Part shown: in pieces, positions 50,324-60,352 of the stretch
Position numbering within the stretch: the stretch's first letter is position 1
Layout of the letters: every line of letters starts with the position of its first letter
NCBI GenBank assembly: GCA_021813745.1
Contig: JAKAJO010000051.1
Coordinates: 30,370 to 94,369 of the forward strand
DNA length: 64,000 nt
Origin: Acidobacteriota bacterium
GTDB lineage: Bacteria > Acidobacteriota > Terriglobia > Terriglobales > Acidobacteriaceae
Direction: 5' to 3'
The notes under the pieces: generated by a model
The model's input: the letters and a program-made list of their open reading frames with translations, nothing else
The model's database searches: none
What the model was told of the DNA's origin: nothing
Program-made: the position numbers and the translations under genes

Positions 50324-51034
50324 ATGGCTTACGCAGGGAAAGTGGAATATGCCAGCGAACGAAAGATTCGCGAGCGCAACAAGGGTTATTACAGACTCGC
50401 GCACTGGCCCATCTGGATCTGGGTGTTTTTTCTGGCGCCGGGACCGCTGACGTTTTCACTTTTCGCGCATGGGTTCAGCCGGGCCAATTCGGCATGGCTG
50501 GCCGTGGTGCTGATTGGCACGGGCATCGCCGGATTGTGGGCACAGCTGCCCGGGGTGGAGCACAAGCCCTACATCCTTCGCTTTGATGAGGACAAGCCGA
50601 ATCCGCTCTATCGGCGGGTCTGTTATACATTCGCCTGGAATGCCGCGGTGAATTTTGCTTTGTTGAACCTGGCTGGTCTGCTGATTGCCGTTGCGACTGG
50701 CACGTGGATGATGAAACAGCTTTATCACTATGCCTATCTGCCAATCTGCATCACGATCCTGACTCTGGGAGCCTTCGGCAAGTTGCCGCGCGTAGGGCCC
50801 CGAACCAAGGGTGAAGGTGTGGAGCGTCGTTATTTTTACGGAACGGTATGGGCCGTGACAGCCGCGCAGTCTGTGTTACTGATTCTGTGGAAGGCGCTGC
50901 CGCGCGGACATGAAGATGACGTCATTAAGCTCGCGGTGTATATCGCTGTACTGGCCTTTATGGGCTGGTTATCGTATCGCGGAAAGCTGTACCGCACGCG
51001 CCCAATTCTTCCTGGCGATGTGATGGTGGATTAA
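50324..51034 (+). CDS. Hypothetical membrane protein
   Basis: 236-aa ORF with multiple TM segments. Confidence 0.65.
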   Translation: MAYAGKVEYASERKIRERNKGYYRLAHWPIWIWVFFLAPGPLTFSLFAHGFSRANSAWLAVVLIGTGIAGLWAQLPGVEHKPYILRFDEDKPNPLYRRVCYTFAWNAAVNFALLNLAGLLIAVATGTWMMKQLYHYAYLPICITILTLGAFGKLPRVGPRTKGEGVERRYFYGTVWAVTAAQSVLLILWKALPRGHEDDVIKLAVYIAVLAFMGWLSYRGKLYRTRPILPGDVMVD

Positions 51035-51080
51035 CTCTTGATGCGCGGGTACGCGAAGATGCGGATTCGGGACTAGGGTA

Positions 51081-51413
51081 TCAGCGCCTGCCGGTGATGG
51101 CACTGTAGCCAGAGGTAGCCGCCTTCTTGAGTGCGGCGAGGCCTTCGTCAATCGTAAGCAGTGGCGTGGTTTTGGTGGATTTGAGCGCGCCGCCCGCGCC
51201 AATGGCAAGCGCGAGACCCGCCGCGCTGACATTGTTTGGCATCTCGATAATGGCTACCACATCCTGATCGCCGAAGGACAACCAAAGACCTACCAGCTTA
51301 CCGCCAAGTTTTTCCACCGCCTTGCGTACAACATCGGTTCGGTCTTCGGGCCTCTTGATGAGCAACCGCAGCGCGTCTGTACTGTAAGAGGCCTGCACAA
51401 GATAACTGGGCAT
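51081..51413 (-). CDS. GYD-domain protein
   Basis: MPSYLVQASYSTDALRLLIKRPEDRTDVVRKAVEKLGGKLVGLWLSFGDQDVVAIIEMPNNVSAAGLALAIGAGGA. Confidence 0.85.
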   Translation of the reverse strand: MPSYLVQASYSTDALRLLIKRPEDRTDVVRKAVEKLGGKLVGLWLSFGDQDVVAIIEMPNNVSAAGLALAIGAGGALKSTKTTPLLTIDEGLAALKKAATSGYSAITGRR

Positions 51414-51585
51414 GGTTTGGAACCTCGTTTGAATTGTTGCCGTGGAGTCTGGCCCGGGGGAGATACGAAGTATACACCTCGCGGCATCGTCGTGCGCCGG
51501 GAGTATCTGTGACTTCTAATGCGGCTCGATGCAGGCGGTATGAAGATTGGTTCCAAAGGGTTCACCTGCTACACTCTCACTCGTC

Positions 51586-52230
51586 ATGTCCGGTGCAAGT
51601 CTTCTCATCATCGGGGCCTCTTATCTTCTTGGGTCGATTCCGACCGGCTATCTTCTCGTACGGTTTGTGCGCAAAGAGGACATACGCACGGTTGGTAGCG
51701 GAAACATCGGAGCAACGAACGTTCTGCGGTCTGGAGGGAAAGGGCTAGGAGCGGCAACATTCTTCCTGGATATGCTCAAGGGGTGCGCGGCAGTCTGGCT
51801 CGGGACTTTGGCTGGGCCGCTTCTCATGGGCTGTTCTCCGCTGCGCAATGTGGAAGCGCTGGCTGCACTCTGCGCCGTGGTGGGACATATGTTTCCACTG
51901 TGGTTGCGATTTCGAGGCGGCAAGGGTGTTGCGACAGGTTTTGGTGTCTTTCTTGTTGCCGCGCCGCTGGCTGCTCTTGCATCCATCAGTGTGTTCTTCA
52001 TCGTGCTTTACCTCAGCCGGTATGTTTCACTTGCCTCCATTCTTGGCGCAGCGAGCTTCCCTCCCTTTGCGTGGCTGCTGGTGCATGGTGATCGCCCCAA
52101 ATTCTTTGTCATCGTGCAATTCGTCGTCGCGTTGCTCATTATTCTGAAACATCATCAGAACATTCGCAGACTCCTGAACGGAAGTGAAAGCAGGTTGGGA
52201 GCACGCGCGCACGAGGGGAAGCCAGCATGA
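51586..52230 (+). CDS. plsY: Glycerol-3-phosphate acyltransferase PlsY
   Basis: YLLGSIPTGYLLVRFVRKEDIRTVGSGNIGATNVLRSGGKGLGAATFFLDMLKG...FRGGKGVATGFGV; ATG at 51586. Confidence 0.94.
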   Translation: MSGASLLIIGASYLLGSIPTGYLLVRFVRKEDIRTVGSGNIGATNVLRSGGKGLGAATFFLDMLKGCAAVWLGTLAGPLLMGCSPLRNVEALAALCAVVGHMFPLWLRFRGGKGVATGFGVFLVAAPLAALASISVFFIVLYLSRYVSLASILGAASFPPFAWLLVHGDRPKFFVIVQFVVALLIILKHHQNIRRLLNGSESRLGARAHEGKPA

Positions 52231-53234
52231 GTCGCATTGCAGTTCTTGGATCAGGAGCGTGGGGAACCGCCATTGCGCTTTCCTTGCATCGCCGTGGTGG
52301 TAACGAAGTGACGCTGTGGTCGCATAGTGAGGACGAAGCACACGAAATTCGCGCGGCAGGAGAAAACATTCGATTTCTTCCAGGCTTCTCGATACCCATG
52401 GACATTCAAACTACGTCGGAGCCGGCGGCGATCCGCTCAGCGGAGATTCTGGTCTCGGTGATTCCTTCGGAGTTTTTACGAACTACGATCGCCAGGCTGG
52501 CGCCCCATCTGCGCGAAGGACAGATTGTGGTGAGCGCGACCAAGGGGGTTGAGGACCGGACACACTTCCGAATGACACAGGTGATCTCGGCGGTCTTGGA
52601 GCCCGCGGGTCTTGTGCTGCCGATTGGAGCCTTCAGTGGTCCCACATTTGCGGTGGAGGTAGCGCAAGGCCAGCCGACGGCAGTGGTGATCGCATTTTCC
52701 GATCAGTCCGTCGCGGAGCGTATCCAAAAGGATTTTTCATCCGAGTCACTGCGCCTTTACACCACGACCGATGTGATCGGCGTCGAACTGGGCGGTGCGC
52801 TCAAGAATGTCATCGCCATTGCAGCGGGCGTCGCCGCAGGGATGGGACTGGGGTACAACTCGGCCGCGGGGCTCATCACACGCGGGATTGCCGAGATCAC
52901 GCGGCTTGCGGTGGCATGCGGTGGTCGACGCGAAACGCTCGCGGGCCTGTCAGGCGTTGGCGATCTGGTGCTCACCTGCACGGGATCCCTCTCGCGAAAT
53001 CGCACGGTGGGCCAGGCTCTGGGCCAGGGCCGCAAGCTACCAGAGATTCTGGAAAGCCTGGGCGGCAAGGTGGCGGAAGGCGTGCGAACGACGCGCGCTG
53101 CGCTAGGCCTTGCGCGTCTGCATGGCATTGAGATGCCTATCACAGAACAAATGGAGCTCATTCTGGACGCAGGCAAAGATCCGCGCGAGGCGATTCGCGA
53201 TTTGATGCTGCGGCCCGGCAAGGGCGAACAGTAA
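52227..53234 (+). CDS. gpsA: NAD(P)H-dependent glycerol-3-phosphate dehydrogenase
   Basis: [30 protein letters not shown]...[10 protein letters not shown]...[25 protein letters not shown]; overlaps plsY by 4 nt. Confidence 0.96.
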   Translation: MSRIAVLGSGAWGTAIALSLHRRGGNEVTLWSHSEDEAHEIRAAGENIRFLPGFSIPMDIQTTSEPAAIRSAEILVSVIPSEFLRTTIARLAPHLREGQIVVSATKGVEDRTHFRMTQVISAVLEPAGLVLPIGAFSGPTFAVEVAQGQPTAVVIAFSDQSVAERIQKDFSSESLRLYTTTDVIGVELGGALKNVIAIAAGVAAGMGLGYNSAAGLITRGIAEITRLAVACGGRRETLAGLSGVGDLVLTCTGSLSRNRTVGQALGQGRKLPEILESLGGKVAEGVRTTRAALGLARLHGIEMPITEQMELILDAGKDPREAIRDLMLRPGKGEQ

Positions 53235-53239
53235 GTATC

Positions 53240-53477
53240 CCCGATAGATTTCCGGAACCGGATCTCCCCAGCGCTGCACTTGTCCCGTCTCCGCCGTCAC
53301 GATCAGGATTTGACCGAGCGGGTGAGTATGCCACGCGGTGCGCACGCCGGGCTCGAACGTAATGAGAGAGCCGGACGCGCGCGCGGAAGCTGTCGCCTAG
53401 AACAGCGGATCGACGCGCACGCTGCCGGTAAAGTGCTCAGACGGCGCCTGCCGCGACGGTTGCGAGCCACTCCGCAT
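53240..53477 (-). pseudogene. Cupin-domain protein pseudogene (in-frame stop and 3' truncation)
   Basis: Reverse strand: [79 protein letters not shown]. Homology stops abruptly next to the gpsA end. Left limit approximate. Confidence 0.7.
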
Positions 53478-53603
53478 GATTCGTAGGCGCCTTGATCATT
53501 AGCGGTGTGGCTCTGCAACCTGGACGGATGTAAGCGGAGCGAAACCTCAAGCGTTGCGAGAGTCCTCATGGTGTCCCTTCCTGCTCCCACGCCAAAAGAG
53601 CAC

Positions 53604-55127
<1,524 letters not shown>

Positions 55128-55316
55128 ATCGCCGCAAGATCTCCATTTGCCGGGAAATCGAGGTTACCGTCGCTCCTGAAGCGTTCATCTTGACGTACGA
55201 TGACGGTGCGCTAAGTTGCTCATTCCTCGTCGACGAATGGAGACTTCGATGATCGCCCGATTCCAAATTTTCTTACCATTTGATCTGTTCATCACTGATG
55301 ACGAACAGATCGGAGT

Positions 55317-55556
55317 GTGAGGGAAAATCTCCGAGCCGGGATTGCCACACGCTGGCCTCGTGATTCCTACCGCATGGAGATACGCGGATCGTCCGAACCG
55401 ACGGGCACTGTACACGAGTTGACTTCCGAATGGCTGTTCAAAACCAAAGACCCCATCTTCAGCGATAGTTGCTTATATGACAGCCACCGCGTTGCGCGAG
55501 TCAATGTCATCGCGTTTGAATTCAGTGCGGATGACTTTGATGGAAGTGGATCATGA
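55317..55556 (+). CDS. Small hypothetical protein overlapping the next ORF (ATGA)
   Basis: 79-aa ORF ending TGA at 55554-55556 while the next ORF starts ATG at 55553. Confidence 0.35.
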   Translation: MRENLRAGIATRWPRDSYRMEIRGSSEPTGTVHELTSEWLFKTKDPIFSDSCLYDSHRVARVNVIAFEFSADDFDGSGS

Positions 55557-56335
55557 AGCGAGGTAACTGGCTCAAGGACCCTTCTGTCGAGGAGCAATAC
55601 GACACCCTGCTGTCCATCAGTGCCAAGAAATCTCTCAAATCCGATCAAGAGATCTGGATCACTTGCAAGGAACTGAAGGAGGCAAGAAACAGCCTTGTCC
55701 ACGAAGGATTCGCTAAATTGCGAAACGGCACGCCGATTGATGCGTCAAAGGCGAAAACTCTGATCGACGGCGCGGCGAAGATAATCGAATGGGTGGAAGC
55801 GCCGCTGCCAGAGGTGCATCGGCGCCACAACAACCGCCACACGCTCATCACCGAGCTTGCCGAGAGCGGCGCGGGCGACCAGACGATCATGGACATCGCC
55901 GGCCACGTTTCGAAGCAGATGCTGAAGCATTACAGCCACATTCGGATGGAAGCCAAGCGAAGCGCGCTCGAAGCAATTGTCCGTAAGTCGAGCGCTCAGA
56001 ATGAGTCACAGCAGGGGTACCCACAAAAGTCCCCACAGTCGCCGCAGAACGGCGGCAAGACGCTCAACAACGGTCACGCACCGGAGCCGATGGAGCTCGC
56101 AATTGCACCGAAAAACGGCGCGCGCGATTGCTCAAAATCGCTTGGTTTTACGCAGGATTTTGAGGGGGAGTACCCACAAAAGTCCCCACAGTCGGGCATT
56201 TTTGAGGGTCATCGAGGAGTTGGTAGGGGACGTAAGTCGTTGAAAAGAATTGGCTCCTCAGGTAGAGGCCGTACTAATGAATCACAGCGAATCATGTGGT
56301 CAATCATTCCTCCTATATCTATCTATTTAACATAG
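55553..56335 (+). CDS. Chimeric ORF: HEPN-like N-terminus fused in frame to a tyrosine-recombinase C-terminal fragment
   Basis: N-terminal ~85 aa contain LKEARNSLVHEGF (Rx4H HEPN-like). From ~55812 RHNNRHTLITELAESGAGDQTIMDIAGHVSKQMLKHYSHIRMEAKRSALEAI matches an integrase box-II/HxxR/Tyr tail. Confidence 0.6.
   Translation: MKRGNWLKDPSVEEQYDTLLSISAKKSLKSDQEIWITCKELKEARNSLVHEGFAKLRNGTPIDASKAKTLIDGAAKIIEWVEAPLPEVHRRHNNRHTLITELAESGAGDQTIMDIAGHVSKQMLKHYSHIRMEAKRSALEAIVRKSSAQNESQQGYPQKSPQSPQNGGKTLNNGHAPEPMELAIAPKNGARDCSKSLGFTQDFEGEYPQKSPQSGIFEGHRGVGRGRKSLKRIGSSGRGRTNESQRIMWSIIPPISIYLT
56017..56041 (+). repeat. 25-bp direct repeat, copy 1
   Basis: GTACCCACAAAAGTCCCCACAGTCG, identical to 56170-56194. 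Confidence 0.9.
56170..56194 (+). repeat. 25-bp direct repeat, copy 2
   Basis: GTACCCACAAAAGTCCCCACAGTCG, identical to 56017-56041. Confidence 0.9.
56251..56265 (-). other. Candidate att site: tRNA 3'-end-like sequence
   Basis: TGGCTCCTCAGGTAG is the reverse complement of CTACCTGAGGAGCCA, a typical tRNA (tRNA-Asn-like) acceptor/CCA end. It is not followed by the rest of a tRNA and lies ~190 bp upstream of an intact integrase. Confidence 0.55.
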
Positions 56336-56455
56336 ACTTATCGACACACATTGTCTCCAATCGTCTCGTAGAAGCGCCATATCTCTGCTGGTAATTTTGC
56401 TGGTAATAGTGCTACGATTCCTTTTTCATTACCAGCAAAGGGAGGGCAAACGCCA

Positions 56456-57670
56456 GTGAATCTCACAGATACGGAAGTGCGCAAAGCAAAACCCGCAGCC
56501 AAGATGTACCGGATGAGCGATGGGCATGGGCTGTACATTCAAATCCAACCGAACGGCACGAAACTCTGGCATTACGGATACCGATTCGAGCGCAGGCAGC
56601 GCCTGCTTTCCATCGGCACCTATCCCGATGTGACGCTGGCAGAGGCACGGGAAGCCCTCAAGGAAGCCCGCAGCAAGCTGGCAGCAGGTGTCAATCCCGC
56701 AGCGGAGAAGCAGCAGAAGAAGCGCACAGAGGTGGGCACGACGTTCGGTGATGTGTGCAAGCTATGGCTGGCCCATTGGAAAGCTGACAAGGCACCGCGC
56801 TATGTGAAGCAGATGGAATCTCGCCTCAAAAAAGATATTCTCCCTGCCATCGGCGGCAGACCTATTCGAGAGATCGAAGCCCCGGACGTGGTCGCAGTAG
56901 CGAAAGCGAAAGACGCCAAAGGAGCGCACGAACTGGCCCGCCGTTCTATGGTGACAATTGGGCAGGTATTCCGTTACGCGATTGCGCATGGGATGGCGAC
57001 ACGGAACCCTGCAAAGGACATTAGCTCGTCTGACGTGTTGAAGCCCGTCAAGAAGCAGAACCACGCCCGCGTGGACGCCAAAGGCGTACCGGCCCTCATG
57101 GCCGCAGTTGAAAGCTACAGTGGATTCCAGACCCGTCAAGCAATCAAGCTGATGGCGTACACGTTCGTCAGAACTGGCGAACTGGTAGGGGCCAGATGGG
57201 AAGAGTTCTCGCTAGACGGCGATTCCCCGCGCTGGGACATTCCAGCCGAGAGAATGAAGATGGATTCTCCGCACATTGTTCCTCTGTCAAATCAAGCAGT
57301 AGATATTCTCAAAACCGTGCGGGAACTGACCGGCAAAGGCGCTTACGTCTTCAATGGGATCGGCAAGGCAAAGCACATGAGCACCGGAACGATTCTTCAT
57401 GCACTGGCGCGTATGGGATTCAGAGGCAAGGGCAAAGAAACTCTAATGACCGGGCACGGATTTCGCGGTCTAGCGTCCACTATATTGCATGAGGCAGGGT
57501 GGGAAGAGAAGTACATCGAAGCACAATTGGCGCACCAGAAGCGTAACAAGGTGGCCGCAGCATACAACCATGCAGCCTACCTTCCTCAGCGCATTCAGAT
57601 GATGCAGGCATGGGCTGATATTTTCGATTCCCTTGCCAAGCCGCAAGCACAGACCATAGCCGCAGACTGA
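56456..57670 (+). CDS. P4-type tyrosine-recombinase integrase
   Basis: MNLTDTEVRKAKPAAKMYRMSDGHGLYIQIQPNGTKLWHYGYRF...LSIGTYPDVTLAEAREAL; catalytic ARKs such as TFVRTGELVGARWEEF, MTGHGFRGLASTILHE, QLAHQKRNKVAAAYNHAAY. Confidence 0.95.
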   Translation: MNLTDTEVRKAKPAAKMYRMSDGHGLYIQIQPNGTKLWHYGYRFERRQRLLSIGTYPDVTLAEAREALKEARSKLAAGVNPAAEKQQKKRTEVGTTFGDVCKLWLAHWKADKAPRYVKQMESRLKKDILPAIGGRPIREIEAPDVVAVAKAKDAKGAHELARRSMVTIGQVFRYAIAHGMATRNPAKDISSSDVLKPVKKQNHARVDAKGVPALMAAVESYSGFQTRQAIKLMAYTFVRTGELVGARWEEFSLDGDSPRWDIPAERMKMDSPHIVPLSNQAVDILKTVRELTGKGAYVFNGIGKAKHMSTGTILHALARMGFRGKGKETLMTGHGFRGLASTILHEAGWEEKYIEAQLAHQKRNKVAAAYNHAAYLPQRIQMMQAWADIFDSLAKPQAQTIAAD

Positions 57671-57691
57671 GCCTGTATAGTTTGTAGCAAC

Positions 57692-57726
57692 AAGGCAGCG
57701 TTCTATTGGCGCTGCCTTTCTTGTTT
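57692..57726 (+). terminator. Terminator after the integrase gene
   Basis: AAGGCAGCG-TTCTATTGG-CGCTGCCTT then TCTTGTTT. Confidence 0.7.
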
Positions 57727-57751
57727 CTGCAACGCACGACCGGGGGAACTG

Positions 57752-58231
57752 TTGGGAATCACTGAAAGACTGCACGCGGCGTATGGGTCGAGCGACTGGT
57801 CAACTCTGTTAGAACTGACGCAAGCACTTGCCCTGAAAATCACCCACGGCGACCAAGAGGCCGCAGAGGCGGGTTGCGACGCGATTACTGACGTTCTGAT
57901 TCAGGGACGCATCACCGTTGTGAATTATCCAGCGTGGGCGCGGCAAGTCATCCGCGCTAGGGCAAAGCGGGTCTGGGATTCCAGAAAGAACGCAGGCTTG
58001 AGCACGGACAACCCCGACTTTCACGAAACTGAGTTCGACTGTCTGCCCATCCTGGACACGGGTCAGCGTACCGGGTACGTCAAGTACAATGACCGACTGG
58101 CGGCTCGCATCGTCCAAATGAGGGCGAAAGGTAAGACGCATAAGCAGATCGCAAAGACCCTCGGCATCACAGAGAATGCATCAATGCTGCGTCTTTCAAG
58201 GACAAAAAAGCGTTTCAAATCAGCAACATAA
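57752..58231 (+). CDS. HTH (sigma-70 region 4-like) protein of the integrated element
   Basis: C-terminal RIVQMRAKGKTHKQIAKTLGITENASMLRLSRTKKRFK; TTG start. Confidence 0.6.
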   Translation: MGITERLHAAYGSSDWSTLLELTQALALKITHGDQEAAEAGCDAITDVLIQGRITVVNYPAWARQVIRARAKRVWDSRKNAGLSTDNPDFHETEFDCLPILDTGQRTGYVKYNDRLAARIVQMRAKGKTHKQIAKTLGITENASMLRLSRTKKRFKSAT

Positions 58232-58287
58232 TCGCGTTTTATGACAGGTTTTTGCACTAAGGTATTAAAGTAAATGCTTGGCAAATG

Positions 58288-58308
58288 CCCGCAGCGATGC
58301 GGGTTTTT
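58288..58308 (+). terminator. Short hairpin-U-tract terminator
   Basis: CCCGCA-GCGA-TGCGGG followed by TTTTT. Confidence 0.65.
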
Positions 58309-58338
58309 ATTTTGCCCGGATATACCGTTAGGAAGACT

Positions 58339-58530
58339 ATGAGATACATCCGACTTAAAGAGGTTTGCCATAAATTGAGCCTGTCAAAGGCCACCATCTG
58401 GCGCATGGTTGCGACCCACGACGATTTTCCCAAGCCCCGCAAGCTGTCCCCCAAATGCACCGTTTGGCTTGAGAGCGAAGTGGACGCTTACATCGTGGAT
58501 ACATGGGCGCGGCTTGCACAGGCGGCGTAA
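58339..58530 (+). CDS. AlpA-family phage/prophage transcriptional regulator
   Basis: MRYIRLKEVCHKLSLSKATIWRMVATHDDFPKPRKLSPKCTVWLESEVDAYI; ATG at 58339. Confidence 0.88.
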   Translation: MRYIRLKEVCHKLSLSKATIWRMVATHDDFPKPRKLSPKCTVWLESEVDAYIVDTWARLAQAA

Positions 58531-58729
58531 GGCTGCCTTTTCTAACGAGGCTTCAATCAACACGTGTTCCAAGCGACTTGATTCGATTCCTCAAAAACCA
58601 CGCATATTTGAGTAATTTCGCATTGCTGTGACAGCCGACTGCCGAAAGCGTGTCATGCCTTCTCCAATGCACCAACATAGTCCAAACATACAACGCTGTT
58701 TCAAACAACTTTAGAGAGGCAATTACAGA

Positions 58730-59452
58730 ATGAGGAAAGCAATCCTGCGCTTGGATGGTGAGCGGTACGGCACAATTCAGGTTACAGGTAAGGGAGATAG
58801 ATCACGCTATTGGAGATGCCACTGTGAATGCGGGCGAGTATTTGAGGCTCCCGGCTCACGCCTGAAAGCAGGCAGGGTTAAATGCCGGTGCCAGCAGACA
58901 ACTGCACACGGTCACGCAAGACGCGGGAATTTATCGCCAGAGTACAAAAGCTGGAGGGCTGCCAAAGCCCGATGCAAATACGACCAAGACTATAAAGACG
59001 TGAATTTCGATCCGCGCTGGGAGTCGTTCAAACAATTCCTAGCGGATATGAGAACACGGCCAGTAGGCCATACACTCGACAGAATCAATCCCTTTGGAGG
59101 CTATACGCCAGAGAACTGCCGCTGGGCACCACTCGACGTACAAGCCGCCAACAAGAGAACCGCAAAGGTGATTCACTATAGCTGCTCATGCGACCCAGAG
59201 ACAGGCGCACCGCGTCACGGGGCAGTAGGCACGCTGGCAGAGTGGGCATGGTATCTGCGACGAATGACTGGCGATGACAAGTGGACTGCCCAGAAACTCA
59301 GAGACGTTCTGGAAGTAGTTTCACTGGAAGCGGTTCTAAAAGACGCCAGTCCATTGGGGATTCCTCCAGAAGAGTATGCGCTGAGAGCTGGTCCTGAGTT
59401 TCGAGGAATGTGGAACCGCTACCTGAGTGACGTGTATCTCAGGGCAGTTTGA
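58730..59452 (+). CDS. HNH-like phage/element protein, paralog A
   Basis: HGHARRGNLSPEYKSWRAAKARC...FKQFLADMRTRPVGHTLDRINPFGGYTPENCRWAPLDVQAANKRT; N-terminal CxC...CRC zinc-ribbon-like segment. Confidence 0.65.
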   Translation: MRKAILRLDGERYGTIQVTGKGDRSRYWRCHCECGRVFEAPGSRLKAGRVKCRCQQTTAHGHARRGNLSPEYKSWRAAKARCKYDQDYKDVNFDPRWESFKQFLADMRTRPVGHTLDRINPFGGYTPENCRWAPLDVQAANKRTAKVIHYSCSCDPETGAPRHGAVGTLAEWAWYLRRMTGDDKWTAQKLRDVLEVVSLEAVLKDASPLGIPPEEYALRAGPEFRGMWNRYLSDVYLRAV

Positions 59453-59487
59453 GAAGTAGCAACTAACTGCACACTTTGCAGAAAACG

Positions 59488-59515
59488 GCTCCGCTCAGGC
59501 GGAGCTATTTCATTT
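59488..59515 (+). terminator. Terminator after HNH-like paralog A
   Basis: GCTCCGC-TCAG-GCGGAGC followed by TATTTCATTTT. Confidence 0.6.
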
Positions 59516-59530
59516 TAAGGATCGATTGAT

Positions 59531-60004
59531 ATGAATACGGAGAATAGAAATGCAACACGCGCGCACAGCCTTAAGCACGGCCATGCCAAGCGCGGCCTGC
59601 AAAGCCCAGAGTACAACACCTGGAGAAACATCAAGAAGCGTTGCTTCAACCCTAATAACCCGAAATTCCCAGACTACGGTGGCAGGGGCATCACGATCTG
59701 CTCAGAGTGGAGGGACAGCTTTGCCGCGTTCCTGCGGGACATGAAGCTGCGCCCGCAGGGGTACAGTATTCACCGCATCGACAACGACGGCAATTATGAA
59801 CCGGGGAATTGCCGCTGGGCTTCCAGAAACGAACAGGACAGAAACAAACGCAATAGCCATTACCTTGAATTCGATGGACAAAGAAAAGTTTTGGCAGATT
59901 GGGCCAAAGAGCTGGGCATGGACAAGGGCGCGCTGCTGGGCAAGCTGAAGAAAGGCCACACGCTGGAAGAGCTATTCACGCTTCAGACGCCGATGGCTGC
60001 GTGA
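59531..60004 (+). CDS. HNH-like phage/element protein, paralog B
   Basis: HGHAKRGLQSPEYNTWRNIKKRCFNPNNPKFPDYGGRGITICSEW...FAAFLRDMKLRPQGYSIHRIDNDGNYEPGNCRWASRNEQDRNKR. Confidence 0.7.
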   Translation: MNTENRNATRAHSLKHGHAKRGLQSPEYNTWRNIKKRCFNPNNPKFPDYGGRGITICSEWRDSFAAFLRDMKLRPQGYSIHRIDNDGNYEPGNCRWASRNEQDRNKRNSHYLEFDGQRKVLADWAKELGMDKGALLGKLKKGHTLEELFTLQTPMAA

Positions 60005-60014
60005 GGAAAACAAA

Positions 60015-60215
60015 ATGACCCCAAATCAATTCAAGCGCTTCAACGAATATCTGGCCCGACTGATCTACGCGCCTGACACAACAGAGGCAATGAGAAAGGC
60101 AGCCAAAGACGCACGGAAGGAACTACACCGTCTCTACGGCGCAAACAGCAACCCTCCGCGTTGCTGGAGACGCCCAGGGCGCACACGAAACCCGGCACAT
60201 ACCAGCGCAGCGTGA
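60015..60215 (+). CDS. Small hypothetical protein
   Basis: 66-aa ORF directly downstream of paralog B with an upstream purine-rich stretch (gaggaaaacaaa). Confidence 0.45.
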   Translation: MTPNQFKRFNEYLARLIYAPDTTEAMRKAAKDARKELHRLYGANSNPPRCWRRPGRTRNPAHTSAA

Positions 60216-60225
60216 CGGGCCAAGA

Positions 60226-60255
60226 GGGTCTATAGTATGGGCTATAGACCCTTTT
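60226..60255. terminator. Terminator between small ORF and convergent helicase gene
   Basis: GGGTCTATAG-TATGGG-CTATAGACCC followed by TTTT. Confidence 0.75.
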
Positions 60256-60352
60256 CAGGAGGCTATCTGCTGGCAGCAGGAGGCTTATCTTCCCTGCCTG
60301 CAAAAAAATCACTCAAATGGCGAATGCTCCAGAAACTATGTCTGACATTTGC

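Noticed and set aside
59461-60260. Several short inverted repeats considered as a CRISPR-like or repeat array
   Set aside because: Each is a single hairpin with a U-tract (terminator-like); no repeated spacer-separated units.
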